From positions 1 through 44,235 of the forward strand of contig WQWL01000015.1 of the NCBI GenBank assembly GCA_009785345.1: a DNA stretch of 44,235 bases, in the 5' to 3' direction. Within the stretch, counting starts at the first letter, position 1; every line of letters starts with the position of its first letter. Made by a program: the position numbers and the translations under genes. The notes under the pieces are model-generated. The model searched no databases and was not told the origin of the DNA. It worked only from the letters and a program-made list of their open reading frames with translations. Source of the stretch: Oscillospiraceae bacterium. Its GTDB lineage: Bacteria > Bacillota > Clostridia > Oscillospirales > Oscillospiraceae. Positions 40,289-44,235 of this stretch are shown here, piece after piece.

Positions 40289-42055
40289 ATGATTAACGAA
40301 AAATATATACGCATTCTATACGTAGATATGGAAACAGGCAAGATACGTGTAGAACAACGTGAAGATTTAGTGGCGTATTTAGGTGGAGTGGGTGTTGCAA
40401 GTAGGTTGCTAAGGGAGAACATGAACCCGGATCTTGCAACAACAGATCCTGCTCAACCCATTGTTTTCGCGATTGGTGCGGGTGCATATGTATTTCCGGT
40501 TCTTACAAAAGCTGTTGCGATGTTCATATCACCATTGACAGGAGATTTAGGTGAAAGTTATGCCGGAGCTAGAATGGCAATGTCTATGTTCATGGCTGGA
40601 TATGACGCACTAGTGATAACGGGTAAGGCTCCAAAACCCAGTTATTTATCAGTTTCTAATGACAATGTATCTGTTCGTGATGCTCGTGCAATATGGGGTC
40701 TCAATGTTGATGAAACAGGACGTACACTACGAGATCGTGAACATCATCGTGGTCAATCTGTCGGAAAACGCTCAATTATTAGAATAGGTCCTGCCGGTGA
40801 AAATGGTGTCGCATTTGCATGTGTATGTGTAGATACATATCGTCATTTTGGTAGATTAGGACTCGGTGCGGCAATGGGTAGCAAGAACCTCAAAGCAGTT
40901 TCAATCTATGGCAATCGTTCGATACCGATTCTTGATTATAAAAGCTATTTCAAAGCTTATCGCGAAATTTACAAGAAATGCACATCAACCGATATGATGG
41001 CGAAATATCATGATGCAGGAACGCCAATAAATATAATGCCGCTTAACAAAGCTGGTGGATTACCTACACGCAATATGCAATCCGGAACATTTGAAGCTGC
41101 TGATGAAGTGTGTGGAGATACATTTGCACAAAAGAATTTAGTCAGGAAGATGGCATGTACAGGGTGTCCGGTTGGCTGCATTCATATTGGTATGTATCGT
41201 CGCGAGTTCGACAAGGGTCATGAGTATGAGGCGATTAATGTTTCATATGACTATGAATTGATTTTTGCATTAGGTACATTCCTAGGAATAGGTAACACAG
41301 ATGATATTCTTGCGTTAATTGACGTGGTTGAGCAAACCGGAATGGATGCAATGAGTACCGGCGTATGCTTAGGGTGGGCAACCGATGCGTTTCAAAAAGG
41401 TTATGTCACCACAGAAGATACGATTATTGAGCTAGAGTTCGGCAATACAGCGAACTATCTATTAGCAATAAGGTATATAGCAGATAGAGCGAATGAGTTT
41501 TATCACAGCTTGGGCAAAGGCGTAAAACATGCATCATCCAAGTATGGCGGAGAAGATTTCGCTATGCATATTGCCGGCAATGAAATGGCCGGTTATCATA
41601 CGGGTTATGGTTCATTGGTAGGAGCAGCTGTCGGTGCAAGACATTCACACCTATGTAACGGTGGGTATAGCTTTGATCAGGACAAATCTGAATTTGATGA
41701 AGACAAGTTGGTTGAAAAGTTATTTGCGGAGGAAGCTGAGCGTTGTATGACTAACTCGCTGGTAATGTGCTTATTTGCGAGAAAGATATATGATCGCCAA
41801 ACAATACTTGAAGCCCTTAACTCAATTGGTTGGTCTTTGACTGATGAGGATCTAACAGATGTTGGCAAACGCACATTACGAGACAAGTTGCTTATTAAAA
41901 AAGCGCTTGGATTTAAGCAAAAGAGTGTGAAATTACCAAAACGCTTCTTTGAAACACCTAGCATGAATGGTATGTTGGATGAAGAGGTAGCGAATAGTAT
42001 AATCCGCAAGTATTCAGAAAAAGCTGATGCGTTAATGAAAGAAAAGTTTGATTAA
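40289..42055 (+). CDS. aor: Aldehyde ferredoxin oxidoreductase (tungsten/molybdenum)
   Basis: Oxidises aldehydes to acids (or the reverse) with a bis-pterin tungsten site and a [4Fe-4S] cluster. The N-terminal domain opens YIRILYVDMETGKIRVE and has YLGGVGVASRLLRE; SPLTGDLGESYAGARM and GRLGLGAAMGSKNLKAV are family motifs. The cluster is bound by ACTGCPVGC around residue 290 and the later CNGGYSFD. The length of 588 residues is typical. The start ATG 40289 follows GAGGTG and leaves the long upstream extension, which overlaps the ferredoxin gene, untranslated. Its stop shares one base with the MoaD-like gene (TAATG). The aldehyde substrate is unknown. Confidence 0.92.
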   Translation: MINEKYIRILYVDMETGKIRVEQREDLVAYLGGVGVASRLLRENMNPDLATTDPAQPIVFAIGAGAYVFPVLTKAVAMFISPLTGDLGESYAGARMAMSMFMAGYDALVITGKAPKPSYLSVSNDNVSVRDARAIWGLNVDETGRTLRDREHHRGQSVGKRSIIRIGPAGENGVAFACVCVDTYRHFGRLGLGAAMGSKNLKAVSIYGNRSIPILDYKSYFKAYREIYKKCTSTDMMAKYHDAGTPINIMPLNKAGGLPTRNMQSGTFEAADEVCGDTFAQKNLVRKMACTGCPVGCIHIGMYRREFDKGHEYEAINVSYDYELIFALGTFLGIGNTDDILALIDVVEQTGMDAMSTGVCLGWATDAFQKGYVTTEDTIIELEFGNTANYLLAIRYIADRANEFYHSLGKGVKHASSKYGGEDFAMHIAGNEMAGYHTGYGSLVGAAVGARHSHLCNGGYSFDQDKSEFDEDKLVEKLFAEEAERCMTNSLVMCLFARKIYDRQTILEALNSIGWSLTDEDLTDVGKRTLRDKLLIKKALGFKQKSVKLPKRFFETPSMNGMLDEEVANSIIRKYSEKADALMKEKFD

Positions 42056-42318
42056 TGGAAGTTACTTTTTACGGAAGTATAAAAAAGCATACTAACGGAG
42101 ACAAGATTTTTTCTCCTAAAACAACTCACCAAACTCTGCGAGAGCTTCTCGGAGAGCTTGGTGAGTTTTATGGTGAAGATTTCAGTTGCTTTCTTCAAAG
42201 CGATGAAACATGTCTTATACTCATAAATGGTAAAGGTATTGCTCTTTCAGGTGGGATTGACTCAATACTTAGAGCGGGAGACAAGGTTGAGATACTACCA
42301 TTTGTGGAAGCGGGATAG
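42055..42318 (+). CDS. MoaD/ThiS-like ubiquitin-fold protein
   Basis: An 87-residue protein with the sulfur-carrier fold: VTFYGSIKKHTNG at the start, LRELLGELGEFYG in the first helix, CLILINGKGIALSGGIDSILRAGDKVEILPFVEAG at the end. MoaD and ThiS end in Gly-Gly; here the end is Ala-Gly, still with a terminal Gly for thiocarboxylation. It overlaps the aldehyde oxidoreductase stop, the usual place for the MoaD-like partner in pterin-cofactor synthesis for tungsten enzymes. It may supply sulfur for the dithiolene group. Confidence 0.85.
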   Translation: MEVTFYGSIKKHTNGDKIFSPKTTHQTLRELLGELGEFYGEDFSCFLQSDETCLILINGKGIALSGGIDSILRAGDKVEILPFVEAG

Positions 42319-42379
42319 TGAGGGAGAGACAGTTAATCATAAAAAATATTCAAATATTTATCAGAGAAGAGGTGCCCAA

Positions 42380-43351
42380 TTGTCACAAATTTATAACCAT
42401 ATTAACAATAAACTTAATGTTCCGGATATTGTTGTTTATGACGTGAGCGGTACAGACCCAAGATTTACTGAGACAGCCATTAAATGGCATTATGAAGGTG
42501 AATTAAATGGGAAAATGCCACACATAGAGTATACAACGATAACATCAGGAAAAAACCTAATCGCTAACGCTAGCATAAATGATTCATATATTGAGTTTGT
42601 TCCTGTAACAGATCAGGGACGCGGAACGGCAGCGATAACCATAAGCATTGGAGATACCAGAAGAACTATTTTTGTCAAAATGTATGACCTGAGTCTAAGA
42701 CTGATGGCGCTGGAGTTCGACGATGGTTCAAGTCGATATACTAGAGAAATCGTAAAAACCCTAAATAATGCCGGTGTAAGTGCATCATTTTATGTAACAG
42801 GTAGAACCTTTCATGATATTGCGCATGAGTTCATTGGAGTTGAAGTTCATCCTGAAATTGCAGTATTGACATTTACATCAGGTCATCATATTGGCAATCA
42901 CACATATTCTCACCCCTGGATGAGGGAATATTCCGGTGGATTCGCAACTGCATTTCCAGATGGTCAACTTAAGCTTTGGCAGGAATATACTGAGGAAGAA
43001 GTTGTTAGGCAAGTAGTTCGTGCTGATGAAGCAATATGTGAAGTACTGGGAATTATTCCATCATATTATGCCCCAACATACTGCTATGAGGGGCACAATG
43101 AGTACATAGCTAAAACAGGCAAAACATTTGCCTTTAGAGAAGTTGCTCCAAATGTTGATGATTGGGATCAGAAAACCACCAAGGATGATATTGTTGAAAG
43201 AGTGTTGTCCGCACCTGCAAACAGCACTATTATAGTACACGATGTTTATCAAAAAACTGCTGATGCAATTTCAATAATCGTTAATTCACCGCAAGCACAA
43301 CAAATACAGTTTGTCACCGGATATGAAATGGACATGATATTAGGACGTTGA
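42380..43351 (+). CDS. NodB-type polysaccharide deacetylase domain protein
   Basis: The C-terminal ~210 residues are a NodB domain: LMALEFDDGSSRYTREIVKTLNNAGVSASFYVTGR (motif 1), GHHIGNHTYSHPWM (metal His pair), APTYC (motif 3 variant), REVAPNVDDWD (motif 4) and STIIVHDVY (motif 5). The first ~110 residues look like a beta-sandwich of bacterial Ig-like type. No signal peptide is seen, unusual for this family. The frame is open into the MoaD-like gene, but no ATG lies between; TTG 42380, five bases after AGAGGTG, is the best start. It may be part of the aldehyde oxidoreductase operon. The substrate is unknown. Confidence 0.75.
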   Translation: MSQIYNHINNKLNVPDIVVYDVSGTDPRFTETAIKWHYEGELNGKMPHIEYTTITSGKNLIANASINDSYIEFVPVTDQGRGTAAITISIGDTRRTIFVKMYDLSLRLMALEFDDGSSRYTREIVKTLNNAGVSASFYVTGRTFHDIAHEFIGVEVHPEIAVLTFTSGHHIGNHTYSHPWMREYSGGFATAFPDGQLKLWQEYTEEEVVRQVVRADEAICEVLGIIPSYYAPTYCYEGHNEYIAKTGKTFAFREVAPNVDDWDQKTTKDDIVERVLSAPANSTIIVHDVYQKTADAISIIVNSPQAQQIQFVTGYEMDMILGR

Positions 43352-43445
43352 TCATCAAATTTATTTAACTCAGCACCTTGCCACCAAAACTTATTGCGGA
43401 CACGGTTAAAAATAAATTTTCACGGTGACGAAGCTGACGTTTTTC

Positions 43446-43490
43446 TTGACAAGTATAATGTTCGATGTTACGATGTTAACATCGAACATT
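43446..43490 (+). promoter_or_regulatory. Promoter with overlapping operator of the DeoR regulator
   Basis: TTGACA (43446-43451) and TACGAT (43469-43474) are 17 bases apart. A perfect 14-bp inverted repeat, AATGTTCGATGTTA (43457-43470) and its complement (43477-43490), spans the spacer and the -10. This is the arrangement of an autorepressor; binding would exclude RNA polymerase. Confidence 0.7.
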
Positions 43491-43522
43491 TGTTTGTTAA
43501 AAATTAACATTACGGTGTGACT

Positions 43523-44235
43523 ATGAACGAACGTCAACAAAAAATTCAATCATTTATCAGCGCGAATGGTGAAGCGAAACTTGTCGAGCTTGAATCTTTG
43601 TTTCCGGATATTTCATCAATGACATTGCGTCGTGATTTGGAGAAATTGGAACTGCTCGGTGGAATAGTTCGCACGCGTTCCGGTGCTAAATCAATTGCGT
43701 ATTTATCACGACTTAGCGAAGCGCAATTTTCTGAGCGTGAAAATGTAAACACAGCAGAAAAATTATCAATCGCACAAATTGCATATGAGTATATTAAACA
43801 GGAAAGTTCTATTTTCTTGGATACAGGTACGACTGTTACAGGCTTATCAAGATTGCTTAGCAATGATAAGCTTTTTATTATAACTACAGCTCCAAACATA
43901 GCGCTAGAATGTGCAAAAAATCCGAATAACACAGTATTTATGACAGGTGGGCAGCTCAGTAGTGGAAACCTCTCATTGTCAGGAGTTAACGCATTGAGTT
44001 TTCTGGACAATATAAATATCGATGTCGCATTTATGGGAGCGTCAGGATTCAATTTTAGTAATGGTTTCACTTGTGGTAATTATGATGAGTGTCAAATGAA
44101 AAAACGTGTTGTAGAAAAGGCAGCGCAAGTAATAATGTTGATGGACAGTTCTAAGTTCAGCAAGAATTTGCCGTTTACTTTTGCAAATTTGTCCGACATT
44201 GATTTACTTGTAACAGATAAAAACATCGCAAATGA
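43523..44235 (+). CDS. DeoR-family transcriptional regulator, 3' end cut by the window
   Basis: The reading frame is open to the right edge (237 codons plus two bases), so only the last few residues are missing. The N-terminal DeoR helix-turn-helix is MNERQQKIQSFISANGEAKLVELESLFPDISSMTLRRDLEKLELLGGIVRTRSGA, with the LRRDL recognition helix. The C-terminal part is the sugar-phosphate sensor domain: SIFLDTGTTVTGLSRLL, IITTAPNIALEC, FMTGGQLSSGNLSLSG, VAFMGASGFNFSNGFTCGN. It would bind the 14-bp repeat in its own promoter. The ribosome site is weak (GGTG). The regulated operon lies outside the window. Confidence 0.88.
   Translation, partial: MNERQQKIQSFISANGEAKLVELESLFPDISSMTLRRDLEKLELLGGIVRTRSGAKSIAYLSRLSEAQFSERENVNTAEKLSIAQIAYEYIKQESSIFLDTGTTVTGLSRLLSNDKLFIITTAPNIALECAKNPNNTVFMTGGQLSSGNLSLSGVNALSFLDNINIDVAFMGASGFNFSNGFTCGNYDECQMKKRVVEKAAQVIMLMDSSKFSKNLPFTFANLSDIDLLVTDKNIAN

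Noticed and set aside
43546-44070. 174-codon minus-strand frame near the right end
   Set aside because: Antisense to the DeoR gene, whose plus-strand translation is clearly real.

Overview
The window looks like chromosomal DNA of an anaerobic Gram-positive bacterium of the Clostridia type. The evidence is a tRNA-sensing T-box leader ahead of a leu operon, an OLE RNA with its membrane partner OapA inside the nusB-xseAB-ispA-tlyA-nadK-argR-recN operon, a tungsten/molybdenum aldehyde oxidoreductase with a private ferredoxin, an Asp23 protein, and strong Shine-Dalgarno sites (often of an AAAGGA type). No phage genes, complete insertion sequences or CRISPR arrays were seen.

Layout. 1-4397 (minus): leucine operon leuA-leuC-leuD-leuB (leuB runs off the left edge) behind a T-box with a CUC (Leu) specifier; a 27-bp-stem dispersed hairpin sits in its leader. 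4514-6782 (minus): DNA topoisomerase III. 7005-17785 (plus): an accessory cluster with a ROK-type regulator, an ion-coupled permease, a hydantoinase/oxoprolinase-like ATPase, a TIM-barrel enzyme, a DUF4127 protein, an FAD oxidoreductase, an unknown HExxH protein and a large secreted beta-helix protein. It looks like one uptake and catabolic unit of unknown substrate. 17882-19397 (minus): a DUF1016/PDDEXK nuclease and tRNA-Leu(UAG). 19454-28697 (minus): the OLE RNA operon, in the order asp23, nusB, xseA, xseB, ispA, OLE RNA, oapA, tlyA, nadK, argR, recN. folD and dxs, which often occur in this operon, are absent; tlyA lacks its S4 domain, and a 161-bp inverted-repeat element sits between nusB and xseA.

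28777-30859 (minus): fructokinase, an orphan Imm51 immunity protein and a D-lyxose/D-mannose isomerase. 31299-33176 (plus): a WYL regulator and an AlkZ-related protein. 33361-38704 (plus): a sugar operon with a rhamnulokinase-like kinase, an SDR dehydrogenase with a leftover N-terminal domain, a PHP-domain protein and an L-sorbose-1-phosphate-reductase-like enzyme. 38752-39011: a perfect hairpin and a 156-bp structured element. 39037-39492 (minus): a small lipoprotein. 39871-43351 (plus): four-cluster ferredoxin, aldehyde ferredoxin oxidoreductase, MoaD-like protein and NodB-type deacetylase. 43446 to the end (plus): a DeoR regulator, cut by the window edge, behind a promoter with a built-in 14-bp operator.

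Most noteworthy: the OLE ribonucleoprotein locus with its own promoter and altered synteny; the 156-bp element at 38856-39011, whose G.U-preserving arms suggest a folded plus-strand RNA; the modular palindromic repeats, one of which supplies the stop codon of the sugar kinase; and the DUF4127/HyuA cluster. All family assignments come from reading the translated sequence, with no database search.
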